In this document: piece by piece, positions 42,114 through 52,834 of the stretch
How the letters are laid out: the number at the start of each line of letters is the position of its first letter
How positions within the stretch are numbered: position 1 is the first letter of the stretch
NCBI GenBank assembly: GCA_947493455.1
Contig: CANLRB010000001.1
Coordinates: 744,001 to 808,000 of the forward strand
Direction: 5' to 3'
DNA from: an uncultured Pseudoalteromonas sp.
GTDB lineage: Bacteria; Pseudomonadota; Gammaproteobacteria; Enterobacterales; Alteromonadaceae
DNA: 64,000 bases
Position numbers and translations under genes: made by a program
Notes under the pieces: generated by a model
Databases searched by the model: none
The model's input: the letters and a program-made list of their open reading frames with translations, nothing else
What the model was told of the DNA's origin: nothing

Positions 42114-45053
42114 ATGACAACAACAAAACAATCATTGCTGAAACGTACGGCCTGTGCGCTAGCCGTTACTTCAGCCCTTGCTATGAGTGCGCCAACATTG
42201 GCGGCCGATGCCTTTAACGGCACCGTAAAAGGTGTTATTAAAGCAGGCGAACAAGTTGCAGCAGGTGCAACAATCACACTTGTGCATAAAGGAAAAGGTA
42301 TAAAACGTACAATTCAAGCAGATGCAGATGGCTCTTATAGCCTTTCTAAGTTGCCTGTTGGTACATATACGATGACAATTAGTAAACCTGGTTATGACGA
42401 TATCGTTGAATCAGACCTAGTTGTAAAAGTCGGTACTTCAATCGTTTACAACGGTTTTTTATTGACTGAAGGACAAGATTTAGAACGCATTCAAGTAACA
42501 GGCTCACGTATTAGCCGCGTTGATATGGAATCATCAACAGGTGGTATTATTGTTACTGCTGCAGAATTACAAGATATGCCGGTGGAATCGGGCTTCGAAT
42601 CTATCGCATTATTAACGCCAGGCGTAAGCGCAAACGACGAATTTAACTCAGCAAGTATTGGCGGTAGTTCATCAGCTGAAAATGCGTTTTACTTAAACGG
42701 TATTAACATTACCGAAATCAAAACGGGTATCGGTTCAATTGCACTTCCTTGGGAAGCGATTGCACAAACAGAAATTAAAACGGGCGGTATCGACCCTGAG
42801 TTTGGCGGTGCATTAGGCGGTATTGTAAACGCTGTATCAAAGTCTGGTTCAAACGAGTTCGAGTTCGGCGGTTATTTACGTGTCGACCCAGAAGCGACAC
42901 GCTCTCACCACGATAACCTATTGTTAAAAGATGGCGAAACAATTTTTACGGTTTCTGAAGGCGATGAAAGCACCTTTACACGTGCATCAATTTGGGCAAG
43001 CGGTGCGATTGTTGAAGATGAGCTTTTCTTTTACGCCTTGTACGCGCCTCAAAACAACGACTATACTGCCGCAAAAGCAACAACGATCGAGTATGCTGAA
43101 GAAAAATCAGATCGTTATTTTGGTAAGCTAGATTGGTTCATGAACGATGACCATAGCCTTGAATTCACAGCGATTGGCTATACCAAGAAAGGTAAAGGTA
43201 CTGACTATAACTACGATTGGAAAACCGAAGAAGTTGGCGAACTAAATGGTCCAATAAAATGGCGTTCTGGCGGTGATATATACGGCTTAAAGTATTCAGG
43301 TATTCTGAATGACGACATGTCAGTTGAAGTAATCGCAGGTCGTACGGTTGATAAAACATACAACTCAGCTGTCAGTGACGAACCACGTGTTTGGTCAAAG
43401 TTAAGTGGTGAGTGGGTTAAAGTATCATCTGAGTCGGATGCATCGATCACTGAAAGTGAATTTATTCGTGACCAATTCCGTGCCGATTTCAATTGGACAC
43501 TGGACGATCACAACATTAAAATCGGTTTTGATTATGTAAATATCGATGTCGATTATCAAGATCGTCCGAACGGCGTAGCCGACCGTATTGGTTGGTGGGA
43601 TGTTTACGATGCAGCAACTGCAAATCATGACTCAGGATTGCCTGAAGGTACACCGTATGTACAGCAGCGTATTCGTACCGACTACACTGATTCAGAAGTA
43701 ACATCTTCAGCATTCTATATTCAAGATACTTGGAATGTGACTGATCAGTTAGTATTAAACTTAGGTGTTCGTTACTCAAATGTATCAAACACGCTTTCTG
43801 ACGGCCGTAAATATGTAGATGTAAAAGGTCAAATTGCACCGCGTTTACAAGCTATCTATGACTTAAACGGTGATGGTGAAACTAAATTGTTTGCAACTTT
43901 TGGTCGTTACTTCCAACCGGTATCTGCAAACATGAATATCACCCAAGGTGGTGCACGTCGTGACGAATACCGTTGGTATCGTTTAGGTGATACAAGCAAC
44001 GGAGAAATTGTACTTCTGCCAGATGGTTCTCCGTCAACTGGCGAATATGTCGGTGGTCGTTTGATTGAAAACGCACAAAACCCTGATGTCATCGCAAGTA
44101 AGAACATGGAATCAATGTATTCTGATGAAATTACAGCTGGTTTCCAACAAGAGTTAATGGACGGTGATATGGTACTTGGTGTACGCGCTATTTACCGTGA
44201 CTTAAAACGTTCAATCGAAGATACAAACTACGGCCCGGTGATCAATAAGTACCTTGCTGACAACGGCATTGCTGGCAATGCCGACTGGACTTATGTATTG
44301 GCAAACCCAGGTTCAGCGCTTGATATTTCACATGACTTTGATGGTGATGGCGTTGCTGAAGACATTTACATTCCAGGTAGTGAAGTTGGTTTACCAAAAG
44401 CAAGCCGTACTTATGCAGCACTCGAAACAACTCTTTCAGGTGTGTATGCTGATGATTTCCGCTACAACGCGTCTTACACTTGGTCGCACAGCTGGGGTAA
44501 TACGGAAGGTCTAGTACGTACTGATAACGGCCAGGCTGACCCGGGTTGGACAACATCATACGATGCCGCTGACTTTATGGACCACGGTTACGGTAACCTA
44601 CCTAATGATCGTCGCCACGCATTCAAGCTAAGCGGTGCTTATGACATCACTGATGAACTAACACTAGGTCTTAATACGCGATTCACATCTGGTATGCCAG
44701 TGAACAAGTTCTCATGGCACCCAGGTGATGTTGATAGCTGTGCAGAAGGTAATGTTTGGAACGAGTGTATCAGTCTTTACTACTCAAGCCCGTACGCGTT
44801 TTATGACGAAGACGGTAACCCGGCACCACGTGGTAGCCAAGGTCGTACTAAATGGCTGAACGAAGTAGATATGAGTGTGGCATACAAAACACAAGTTGGT
44901 GACGGTGATTTATTGCTAAAAGCAACTATCTACAATCTATTTGACGCTGATACACAAACGGCAATCAAAGAAGAAACTGGTGCTAACTGGCGCTCTACAA
45001 CAGGTCGTTTAGGCGCCCGTTACATGAGTTTCGAAGCGCGATACAGCTTTTAA
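42114..45053 (+). CDS. Oar-like TonB-dependent receptor with N-terminal carboxypeptidase-regulatory domain
   Basis: A 979-residue outer-membrane receptor. The signal peptide ends near PTLAADA. A CarboxypepD_reg-like beta domain (about 33-115; VAAGATITLVHKGKGIKRT) is followed by a plug (about 130-245; ENAFYLNGINITEIKTG, FGGALGGIVNAVSKSG), a large barrel, and a C-terminal ARYSF. This is the layout of Oar-type OmpA-related receptors. Regular codon choice suggests strong expression (by eye). It probably imports large peptides or proteins' breakdown products; there is no transporter beside it. Good ribosome site; ends at a strong terminator. Confidence 0.9.
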   Translation: MTTTKQSLLKRTACALAVTSALAMSAPTLAADAFNGTVKGVIKAGEQVAAGATITLVHKGKGIKRTIQADADGSYSLSKLPVGTYTMTISKPGYDDIVESDLVVKVGTSIVYNGFLLTEGQDLERIQVTGSRISRVDMESSTGGIIVTAAELQDMPVESGFESIALLTPGVSANDEFNSASIGGSSSAENAFYLNGINITEIKTGIGSIALPWEAIAQTEIKTGGIDPEFGGALGGIVNAVSKSGSNEFEFGGYLRVDPEATRSHHDNLLLKDGETIFTVSEGDESTFTRASIWASGAIVEDELFFYALYAPQNNDYTAAKATTIEYAEEKSDRYFGKLDWFMNDDHSLEFTAIGYTKKGKGTDYNYDWKTEEVGELNGPIKWRSGGDIYGLKYSGILNDDMSVEVIAGRTVDKTYNSAVSDEPRVWSKLSGEWVKVSSESDASITESEFIRDQFRADFNWTLDDHNIKIGFDYVNIDVDYQDRPNGVADRIGWWDVYDAATANHDSGLPEGTPYVQQRIRTDYTDSEVTSSAFYIQDTWNVTDQLVLNLGVRYSNVSNTLSDGRKYVDVKGQIAPRLQAIYDLNGDGETKLFATFGRYFQPVSANMNITQGGARRDEYRWYRLGDTSNGEIVLLPDGSPSTGEYVGGRLIENAQNPDVIASKNMESMYSDEITAGFQQELMDGDMVLGVRAIYRDLKRSIEDTNYGPVINKYLADNGIAGNADWTYVLANPGSALDISHDFDGDGVAEDIYIPGSEVGLPKASRTYAALETTLSGVYADDFRYNASYTWSHSWGNTEGLVRTDNGQADPGWTTSYDAADFMDHGYGNLPNDRRHAFKLSGAYDITDELTLGLNTRFTSGMPVNKFSWHPGDVDSCAEGNVWNECISLYYSSPYAFYDEDGNPAPRGSQGRTKWLNEVDMSVAYKTQVGDGDLLLKATIYNLFDADTQTAIKEETGANWRSTTGRLGARYMSFEARYSF

Positions 45054-45083
45054 CGTATCAACTGTAATTTCCCTGATTAAATA

Positions 45084-45105
45084 AAAGCCCGCAAGGGCTT
45101 TTTTT
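45084..45105 (+). terminator. Intrinsic terminator of the Oar-like gene
   Basis: AAAGCCC-GCAA-GGGCTTT followed by a T-tract, 30 bp past the stop. Confidence 0.9.
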
Positions 45106-45229
45106 ACTTTTAATAGATTCAATTGAGTAATTCATTCATCTACTTCGCTGTCTTTGACAGCAATTTTATCAACGCCAACTAGTGTCAAAACTGATATCGC
45201 CATCCATAGCGATAAGATGACTATGTTAA

Positions 45230-46174
45230 CTAGCTTTTGTCTTTGCTCGTCAATTTTTCAATAGCCAGAATTAACACCACACCCAGCACCATCAGAGCAA
45301 CGCAAATCAACGTTTGTGGGTCTTGCCCCGAAATGGCGGCAAATTCTTGTGGGCTAATATTTTGTTGCGTAAGTGGCTTTTCAAGCCCTTTTGAATTGGT
45401 ATAGGTAGTCAACACTTCCTTCCAAGGCCACAGTAAATTAAGCGAGCCGAGCAAAAAACCGGCGAGCAAGGCAAATGTTAGTTGATGAAATTTGTCCAAC
45501 AACCACGATAAAAAGCGCGAAAATACCATTAAACCAACCACACAGCCAGATACAAATAATAAAATAAGCCCCATACTAAATGAGGTCACGGCAGTTAAAA
45601 CATGGCCATACATACCGAGTAGTAACAAAATAAAACTACCAGAAATACCGGGCAAAATCATTGCACATATGGCGATGGCGCCGGCAAAAAAGTAATAGTA
45701 AGTGACATCATTCGCTTCCGCGGGAGCGAGTGATGTAATGACAAATGCAATCGCAGTACCAAGTACACTCATTGTCACGGTTTTAATGTCCCACTTTTTT
45801 ATTTGCCGGGCAATATGAATAAACGACGCAATAATCAAACCAAAGAAAAACGACCATACAAACGATTGATAATTTTCAAGTAAATAGGTAATTATTTTTG
45901 CGAGCGATAACCCACTCGTAAGTAGGCCGGCAAAAACGGCGACAAGAAACGAACCATCAATATACTGCCACGCAGCTTTTAGCCCATCACTAAATAGCAA
46001 CTTTAAGGCGTGTAAATTAACTTTTTTTATTGCACTCAATAGACGCTGATAAATACCGGTTATAAACGCAACGGTTCCTCCGGACACTCCAGGGACTACG
46101 TCCGCGGCCCCCATGCCTGCTCCTTTCAAAAAAAACAACAAAAAATCTTTTTTCGAATCACCTGCTTGTGACAT
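45230..46174 (-). CDS. DUF368 polytopic membrane protein (polyprenyl-phosphate transporter family)
   Basis: A 314-residue protein with about 8-10 hydrophobic helices. The DUF368 signature GAGMGAADVVPGVSGGTVAF lies at 14-33, with a second related element, MILPGISGSFILLLLGMYG, near 166-184. The two PGxSG motifs suggest an inverted repeat. Recent work assigns DUF368 (PopT) to recycling undecaprenyl phosphate across the membrane (recalled knowledge). The ribosome site is GGAG. It is monocistronic and convergent with the Oar-like gene. Confidence 0.88.
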   Translation of the reverse strand: MSQAGDSKKDFLLFFLKGAGMGAADVVPGVSGGTVAFITGIYQRLLSAIKKVNLHALKLLFSDGLKAAWQYIDGSFLVAVFAGLLTSGLSLAKIITYLLENYQSFVWSFFFGLIIASFIHIARQIKKWDIKTVTMSVLGTAIAFVITSLAPAEANDVTYYYFFAGAIAICAMILPGISGSFILLLLGMYGHVLTAVTSFSMGLILLFVSGCVVGLMVFSRFLSWLLDKFHQLTFALLAGFLLGSLNLLWPWKEVLTTYTNSKGLEKPLTQQNISPQEFAAISGQDPQTLICVALMVLGVVLILAIEKLTSKDKS

Positions 46175-46415
46175 ATCTTATTTTATCTCCAATAAATTTT
46201 AGCGGCTATATTAACCCAATCGACTGCTTTAAGTAATACTGACTAAGCCTAATTTTAGCGAAGCGCAAGCACCTTTAGACCAGTACAACACCAACTGGAT
46301 AGACCTTGAGCAGTCAATAAAATTCAGTTTTTCACCAAACAGAAAACTAAGCAAATTATTAGGGGTCATATATAATTAAGGCCACACCCCTTTTTTAAAG
46401 ATAAAACAAAGACCA

Positions 46416-48644
46416 ATGAAAAAGATCGAATCCATTTTTCTCAGCCTGATATGCATTTTCCATGGCACTGCGAGTGCGACTGACTCTGAGATGGAAGTGA
46501 TTGAAGTTCATGCACAAAAGCGCGGTCAAAAAATTACCGATGTCGCAATAGCCGTCTCAAAGCTTGATGGTGAACGTCTCGCCAAAGAACAAATCAAAGA
46601 TACGACCGCACTCGGCCATTATGTTCCAAATGTAAAAATTACCCAAAATGCAGCCGAAGGCACGGCACCTGCGGTCAATATCCGAGGCATCGGACTCATT
46701 GACTACAACACGTCCAATACTTCACCCGTTGCAGTTTATGTTGACGGCATCACCTCGGGGTCAGCCAATAATCAAATTGTTAACCTATTCGATGTCGAAT
46801 CCGTCGAAGTGTTGCGTGGCCCACAAGGCACTTTATTCGGTCGTAATTCAACTGGCGGAGCAATCCTCATTCGCTCCAACCGGCCGCAAGATAGTGTTGC
46901 TACGTCAATCAAATTAGGGGCTGCAAATCAAAGTTCAAGCCGCATCGAAGCGATGTTAAACCTACCTATTTCTGACAATGTCGCGACGCGCTTTGCAATT
47001 AATCACAACGATTATGAATATACGACCCATAATTTACTGCCAACGTCACCGACTGCAGGCTTAAAGCAAACCGATTATCGCGCGTTACTTGATGCCGACT
47101 TTAACGATATAAATCTTGCAATCAAATTTTATGGCAGTAACTGGCGCGGCATAGTTCAACCTGTTGGCTCGCTTGGTATATACCGAAACCCAACAACCGG
47201 TGAAAAGTGCCCTGCCAATATGCTTGGCTCTAATCAATGCTTTGATGCGTTTGGTTTTAATGACGGCAGTGAAAAATTTCACGATGTCATGGTTAACAAT
47301 GACAGTCCCCATGATAGCGATATTATGGGGTCAACAATTGAACTCAGTTGGCAAGTTAATCCAAATTGGCAACTTGTGTCATTAACTGGCTTTAATGATT
47401 TGGAGCGCACCCATGCGTTTAATTGCGATAGCAGCCCAGCCCAGTTGTGTGAAGGTGAACTCGGTTTACAAAGTGACGCGTTTTCGCAAGAAGTTCGCTT
47501 ACAATCAAATTTTTCATCACACTATTTAATGCTCGGTGCCTACTATACAAAAGAAGAAATAGTTCAGGAAAATTATAATGATATTTTAAGAGACTTACGC
47601 GGTATTCTGGATCCATCACTCACAACAACTTTTTTCTATGACAACAAGATTGAAATCGAATCGAAAGCCCTATTTGGCCAAGTTGACTATCAGTTGAATC
47701 AGGATCTTCAACTTACGCTAGGCGTTCGCTATACCGATGAATCGACCGCATATAAATCTGTTGGTTCACTCAACCTAGTTGTTGACCCTAATGACTTAAA
47801 TGGTGTTGTTATCCCGTATTATGTCGTTTCAGGAAAACCGAGTGACGATGCACTCTCGGGTAAATTAGCATTTAACTATCAATTAGGCGATATCGGTTCG
47901 ATCTATTACTCACTCTCAAACGGTTATAAAAGCGGTGGTTACTACGGCGGCTTTATTTCAACCCCTGAACAAGCAGAACTCGCGGCTTACGAACCAGAAA
48001 CGGTCGTTGCTAACGAAATTGGCGGTAAGTTTTCACTGATTAATAACGACTGGACGCTTAACTGGGCAATTTTTCATTACGATTATCAAGATCAGCAAGT
48101 GTTTATGAATCAAGCCAGTAAAACAGACGGTGCGCCACCGCTGCAATTACTCGAAAATGTCGCCTCATCGTCCATTTACGGCTTAGAACTTGAAAATAAC
48201 GTTTATTTATCAAATTCGTTTAGCGTCGATTTAAATCTTGGTTATTTACCTCATGCAGAATTCGATGAGTACACCGATCCTTTAGGTGTTTCACTCACCA
48301 ATCATCTCCTTCCTTTTACTTCTGAATGGGATATTTTAGTGCAAGCCAACTACAATACGACAATCGGTCAATTCGATATCGGTGTTAACCTAGGTGCCAA
48401 TTATCAATCCGATTTCTATTTTGATCAAAACCAAAGCGAATATGCTAAACAATCGAGCTTTACCTTGTGGCATTCTCATTTATATTTAGAGTACAATCAA
48501 TGGCGTAGTGAATTTTGGGTGAAAAACCTGTTCGATACCGAATACAGTCATTTAAAATTCGACTTATCGAGCTTTTTAGGTATGGTTGAAGATTTTAAAG
48601 GCGAAGGTCGACGTTACGGGATCAACGTAAGTTACCATTTTTAA
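46416..48644 (+). CDS. TonB-dependent receptor paired with a hybrid sensor kinase
   Basis: A 742-residue receptor. The signal peptide ends near ASATDS and the TonB-box-like stretch is MEVIEVHAQKR. The plug carries VNIRGIGLIDYNTSNTSPVA and VEVLRGPQGTLFGRNSTGGA (about 85-150), and the barrel ends in NVSYHF. It resembles the smaller sphingomonad-type receptors. It lies 21 bp upstream of a hybrid histidine kinase gene on the same strand, so the two are probably co-transcribed. The ligand is unknown; no anti-sigma/ECF pair is nearby, so the kinase may be the transcriptional readout. Confidence 0.9.
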   Translation: MKKIESIFLSLICIFHGTASATDSEMEVIEVHAQKRGQKITDVAIAVSKLDGERLAKEQIKDTTALGHYVPNVKITQNAAEGTAPAVNIRGIGLIDYNTSNTSPVAVYVDGITSGSANNQIVNLFDVESVEVLRGPQGTLFGRNSTGGAILIRSNRPQDSVATSIKLGAANQSSSRIEAMLNLPISDNVATRFAINHNDYEYTTHNLLPTSPTAGLKQTDYRALLDADFNDINLAIKFYGSNWRGIVQPVGSLGIYRNPTTGEKCPANMLGSNQCFDAFGFNDGSEKFHDVMVNNDSPHDSDIMGSTIELSWQVNPNWQLVSLTGFNDLERTHAFNCDSSPAQLCEGELGLQSDAFSQEVRLQSNFSSHYLMLGAYYTKEEIVQENYNDILRDLRGILDPSLTTTFFYDNKIEIESKALFGQVDYQLNQDLQLTLGVRYTDESTAYKSVGSLNLVVDPNDLNGVVIPYYVVSGKPSDDALSGKLAFNYQLGDIGSIYYSLSNGYKSGGYYGGFISTPEQAELAAYEPETVVANEIGGKFSLINNDWTLNWAIFHYDYQDQQVFMNQASKTDGAPPLQLLENVASSSIYGLELENNVYLSNSFSVDLNLGYLPHAEFDEYTDPLGVSLTNHLLPFTSEWDILVQANYNTTIGQFDIGVNLGANYQSDFYFDQNQSEYAKQSSFTLWHSHLYLEYNQWRSEFWVKNLFDTEYSHLKFDLSSFLGMVEDFKGEGRRYGINVSYHF

Positions 48645-48665
48645 CGAAAGGAAGCCGACTATAAG

Positions 48666-51395
48666 GTGAACATTCGCAGTATGTATGTTTTACGCAGTGT
48701 AACAAAGGCAATCCTCTTGTATAGTGTGTACTGCTGCCTGCTATTTGGCTTTTCGACCGCATATTGCGATGATGAATTTGTCATCAACGAAACCAGTTTG
48801 CACCAAAATATTATGCCTTATGGGCAGTTGTTCCAGTTCAATGATGCGGTTAATTTACCTCAAAGTGGTCAATCGCTAGAAGAATGGCGCGACAATGCGA
48901 TAGACGTGTCTCAATACCCTGTATTTGGTGGTGATATCTGGTTTGCATTGCCATTACATCACAAATTTAATAACCAACCGATTACATTGCAATCCTATAA
49001 TTCTATCGTCGATAATATTAACTTCAGGCTCTTTCGATACACACCAAAGAGCGGGCTCCTTGGTGAACAAGTAGCACAATTTAGTCTTGGTGCAAATCAC
49101 CTGAGTAGTGCTGCGTTTCACTTTAATCACGACTTATTATTACAACAAAATAGCCATTATATACTTATCGCTCGCTTTACCAGTGACTACTTTTATACGC
49201 CACCCAAAATCGTATTTAAAAACACCATTCAATTTAAGCGAGATGTATTAATTGAAGACGTGATTATGTTGCTATGCTTCGGTTTTGGTATCGCACTCGG
49301 GTTGTATAACTTACTGATTTATATTGGCTCAAAAGATAAAACACACCTATACTACGCCCTTTTCACCGCATGCTGGGTGTTTGCATGGTCACACTTTTTC
49401 AATTTACCCAAAGCGCTTTTTGGGGTTTCTTTACCGTCGTTACACTGGGCTGGCTTTTTACTACTCCCTCTGACTAATTCACTCTTCTATATTAATTTAT
49501 TGAAATTAAATCAAAGCCGCCCGGTACTCGCAAAAGCATCAATTATCATCGGGTTTATTTCAATTTTATTCATTCCATTCTCGATTACCAACCCAGGTTT
49601 AGGTTTTCAAGCTGCATCATTGATGACCGGTATCGCCATGGTACTTGGTTTATACATTGGGATAGCCTGCTGGCTAGATGGATTCAGACCGGCGCGCTAT
49701 TTCGTTTTTGCTTATGTCGCCATGTTATTACCCAATATGTTTGGCAATGCAACTAATCTCGGTTTATTGCCACCGGTTGATGTTAACCTTTACTTACTTG
49801 GCTTGATTGGTACGACGCTTGACGCCCTATTACTTTCCTTCGCAGTAGCAGACAAATTGCGCCTCATCAATAACGAGAATATTGCGCTCAACCAAAACTT
49901 AGAGCAAAAAGTACAAGAGCGAACCATAAAGCTCGAACAAACAACGGCTGATTTAAAAGATGCCAATTTGGCCAAAAGCCGCTTTTTAGCCAACATGAGC
50001 CATGAAATAAGAACCCCGATGACCTCAATCATCGGTTATGCAGAAGGCATCGTACATGGCGACATACCAAAAGCTCAATATCTGCACGCCGTCAATGTTA
50101 TATCGCAAAATGGTAAACATGTTCTCGACCTCATTAATGACATTCTCGATATGTCTAAAATCGAAGCAAACAAACTAACAATTGAGCAAGTTGAAACATC
50201 ACTGTTTAGTTCGATAGAAGAAGTCGGTTCGCTGCTTGGACGTCAAATTCGAGATAAAGGACTTCGTTTTCATATCGACTACCATTTTCCAATGCCCGAC
50301 ATTATTATCACCGATCCAACAAGATTGCGACAGATCCTGCTCAACCTAACAAATAATGCAATCAAATTTACCAAGCAAGGGTTTGTTAATCTTACTGTAC
50401 GTGTTAGCAAAGGCCGGCTTATTATCGATATTATTGATACCGGGATCGGCATGACTCCAGAGCAAATTAAAAACTTATTTAATGAATATAATCAAGCTGA
50501 TAGTTCAACTACACGCGAATATGGTGGCACCGGCCTTGGCTTGCATATATCAAAGCGTCTTGCTGAGCGCATGGGCGGTGATATTGTGGTTGAAAGTACC
50601 TTAAATAAAGGTTCTCGCTTTACCCTCGAATTACCCTGTATATTAACGGCGAATTCGCAGTGGAAATCACATTTCGAACAAGTTAACAATGAAGTAGAAG
50701 AAGCACCAATAAAACTACAAGTGGTGCCGAAAAAAAGCTTATCCGGACACGCACTATTGGCCGAAGATCACCCAGATAATCGGTTGTTAATCAAACGTAT
50801 TTTAGAGCGTATGGGACTTGCCGTAACCGATGTAGAAAACGGTCAACTTGCGGTCGAACAAGTACTAAAACAGGAGTTTGATTTGATCTTGCTCGATATT
50901 CAAATGCCCGTAATGGATGGATTACAAGCAATCGAAATCATAACCGCTACTGGCGTCACGACGCCAATCATTGCCTTGACTGCCAATACCATGAAAGATG
51001 ATAAACTCGACTATATTCAACGGGGATTTACAGACCATATTGCAAAACCCATCAATCGTAATGAGTTTAACAAAAAGATTGCCCATTATCTTAATATCAC
51101 CGAACAAGAAATTTTATTACCCGAACATGAAGTCACACAAATCACTTTACAGTTTGTAGCGAGTTTGCCTGTTTATCAAAAACAGGCAATTTCTCAGTTT
51201 CAAGAAAACGACTATCTTGAACTCGGTAAAACCGCACACGCAATTCGCGGTGCAGCGGCAATGTTCGGGTTTGAACCACTGGCAAACGCCGCCCTCGAAC
51301 TCGAGCAATCAACAAAACTAAAACAACTCGATGATATTAAAAATAAAATGGATACACTGCTAAATCAACTGACAAACGTCATTGGCAAAAACTAA
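48666..51395 (+). CDS. 7TM hybrid histidine kinase with receiver and HPt domains
   Basis: A 909-residue sensor with a GTG start; GGAAG lies about 11 nt upstream. The signal peptide is near 10-34. A periplasmic 7TMR-DISMED2-like domain (about 45-190) is followed by a seven-helix membrane domain (about 195-400), then a coiled coil. HisKA has His446 (SHEIRTP), and HATPase (about 550-665) has G1 DTGIGM and [12 protein letters not shown]. The receiver has Asp near 743 ([11 protein letters not shown]), and the C-terminal HPt has His near 858 ([12 protein letters not shown]). It therefore carries a full phosphorelay. Extracellular carbohydrate-like ligands are typical of DISMED2. It is downstream of a TonB receptor; the output regulator is not linked. 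Confidence 0.9.
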   Translation: MNIRSMYVLRSVTKAILLYSVYCCLLFGFSTAYCDDEFVINETSLHQNIMPYGQLFQFNDAVNLPQSGQSLEEWRDNAIDVSQYPVFGGDIWFALPLHHKFNNQPITLQSYNSIVDNINFRLFRYTPKSGLLGEQVAQFSLGANHLSSAAFHFNHDLLLQQNSHYILIARFTSDYFYTPPKIVFKNTIQFKRDVLIEDVIMLLCFGFGIALGLYNLLIYIGSKDKTHLYYALFTACWVFAWSHFFNLPKALFGVSLPSLHWAGFLLLPLTNSLFYINLLKLNQSRPVLAKASIIIGFISILFIPFSITNPGLGFQAASLMTGIAMVLGLYIGIACWLDGFRPARYFVFAYVAMLLPNMFGNATNLGLLPPVDVNLYLLGLIGTTLDALLLSFAVADKLRLINNENIALNQNLEQKVQERTIKLEQTTADLKDANLAKSRFLANMSHEIRTPMTSIIGYAEGIVHGDIPKAQYLHAVNVISQNGKHVLDLINDILDMSKIEANKLTIEQVETSLFSSIEEVGSLLGRQIRDKGLRFHIDYHFPMPDIIITDPTRLRQILLNLTNNAIKFTKQGFVNLTVRVSKGRLIIDIIDTGIGMTPEQIKNLFNEYNQADSSTTREYGGTGLGLHISKRLAERMGGDIVVESTLNKGSRFTLELPCILTANSQWKSHFEQVNNEVEEAPIKLQVVPKKSLSGHALLAEDHPDNRLLIKRILERMGLAVTDVENGQLAVEQVLKQEFDLILLDIQMPVMDGLQAIEIITATGVTTPIIALTANTMKDDKLDYIQRGFTDHIAKPINRNEFNKKIAHYLNITEQEILLPEHEVTQITLQFVASLPVYQKQAISQFQENDYLELGKTAHAIRGAAAMFGFEPLANAALELEQSTKLKQLDDIKNKMDTLLNQLTNVIGKN

Positions 51396-51420
51396 GTGGG
51401 CTCCCAATCTTATACCATTG

Positions 51421-52707
51421 TTAATGTACGAAAACATTAAATATAAAGTTCCAATCACGCTGATAGCACTTTAGCTTTTCTATGAGTGGCTCTGTAATTT
51501 CAGTGCCTTCTGTAAGAATTACCGCACCTTGCTTATTTAATAAATCTTGCGTTAAATGCATTCCTTCTTCGAGCATATCAACACCAACACACAAATCAAT
51601 ATTAGCTTCTTCTCGAATTGATTTACTTTGTAGCAGTTCAAAATAGGTATCAATGACATCTGGATCATAATGCGCTTTACCGAGTGTCTTCATCGTTTGC
51701 ATTGCTTGAGTTTGCGAAAGCTTTTCACCGCTCACGCGACCAAGTAATAACTTGTCAAAGTCATTCACCACCGCAAGAATACGGCTGGCAATGGGAATGT
51801 TTTCACCAATCAAATGTTCCGGCTCGCCGGTCCCATTAAAACGCTCATATTGATGCCTAACTGCAAGTCCAATCGCTTGTAAATGCGGAACTTTATTTAG
51901 TATTTCTGCGCCTTTAACCGCGTGCTGCTGGCGGGCACTTAGTTGCGCACGAGTCAAATCATTTTCAACGCTTCGTGCCAATTGGTCTGATAACGCAACC
52001 TTACCTATCTCATGCATTAAACCGGCTAAATAGACCTGTGTAATCACGTTTTTCTCAAGTTTTAAGTGGCGCGCAACTAATTTACAATGATTTGCAACAC
52101 GTTTAACATGGCCATCTCCTGACCCTGTTGTGTCTTCAATGATTAAGTTAATCATTTCAATAACATCTTGGAATAAATGGCGCTGTTTTTGGTTGGCCAA
52201 CTTCAGTTTTGCATTAAAATTTGATAATGATTCAGTACGCTCTTTTACCTTAGACTCAAGTTGTTGATTATGCGTTTGTAATAGTTTATTTTTTCGTTTT
52301 AGCTCTTGTTCTAAGCGCACAACAGATTGCTTTAATTGATATTGCTCCGATGCTTGCAAAACAATATTTTTAATATCGTCGTTTTGCCACGGCTTACTGA
52401 CGTAGTTGTTTACTTTCCCTTGATTGATTGCCATTGCAGTCGAGTCAATATCGGAGTAGCCAGTTAATAAAATACGTGCCGTTTCTGGCGCGTTTTCATA
52501 TGCAATGGTCAGCAGCTCAGCACCCGACATTTTGGGCATTTTCATATCTGAAATTATCACTGCGTACTTATTTTCTTTTATTTTCTCAGCCGCAACTAAT
52601 GGTTCATTCGATACTGTGATGTCGAATTCCCTGCGAAATAGGCGCTTTAAAGAATTAAGTACTTCAATTTCATCATCTACGATTAGTAAACTTGGCTTTT
52701 CCGTCAT
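51421..52707 (-). CDS. Degenerate HD-GYP response regulator, HnoD-like
   Basis: A 428-residue regulator. The receiver has Asp54 (SDMKMP) and Lys near 105. A coiled coil occupies about 125-175 and an HD-GYP-type domain about 185-360. The catalytic motifs are altered: HD is His232-Glu233 (MHEIGK), the HHExxDGxGYP motif reads QYERFNGTGEP (286-296), and both metal histidines are lost. It is therefore unlikely to hydrolyse c-di-GMP. It is divergent from H-NOX and its kinase, exactly the context of Shewanella HnoD, a degenerate HD-GYP that modulates the phosphodiesterase HnoB. The kinase at 53373 is its probable phosphodonor. Confidence 0.88.
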   Translation of the reverse strand: MTEKPSLLIVDDEIEVLNSLKRLFRREFDITVSNEPLVAAEKIKENKYAVIISDMKMPKMSGAELLTIAYENAPETARILLTGYSDIDSTAMAINQGKVNNYVSKPWQNDDIKNIVLQASEQYQLKQSVVRLEQELKRKNKLLQTHNQQLESKVKERTESLSNFNAKLKLANQKQRHLFQDVIEMINLIIEDTTGSGDGHVKRVANHCKLVARHLKLEKNVITQVYLAGLMHEIGKVALSDQLARSVENDLTRAQLSARQQHAVKGAEILNKVPHLQAIGLAVRHQYERFNGTGEPEHLIGENIPIASRILAVVNDFDKLLLGRVSGEKLSQTQAMQTMKTLGKAHYDPDVIDTYFELLQSKSIREEANIDLCVGVDMLEEGMHLTQDLLNKQGAVILTEGTEITEPLIEKLKCYQRDWNFIFNVFVH

Positions 52708-52724
52708 AGACCCCTCGCTCCAAG

Positions 52725-52746
52725 AACAAGTCTTTTTAAACTTGTT
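52725..52746. promoter_or_regulatory. Inverted repeat in the H-NOX/HnoD divergent promoter
   Basis: AACAAGT-N8-ACTTGTT, perfect arms of 7 bp, lies between the divergent start codons 52707 and 52835. It is a candidate operator; the binder is unknown and the sequence is not an FNR/DNR or NsrR consensus that I recognise. Confidence 0.5.
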
Positions 52747-52834
52747 GGTTATAACTCATTGCAGTAATCCTAATATCTACTATTTTTATCATTATAGCTA
52801 ATAATAAGTTTAGGTTTATAAAAGGTTTTTTGCT

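Noticed and set aside
43516-43839. 107-codon minus-strand frame within the Oar-like receptor
   Set aside because: Low-complexity His/Leu/Tyr-rich translation typical of antisense; the receptor frame is intact.
46280-46298. CCAGT-N9-ACTGG repeat before the TonB receptor gene at 46416
   Set aside because: Arms of only 5 bp; expected by chance.
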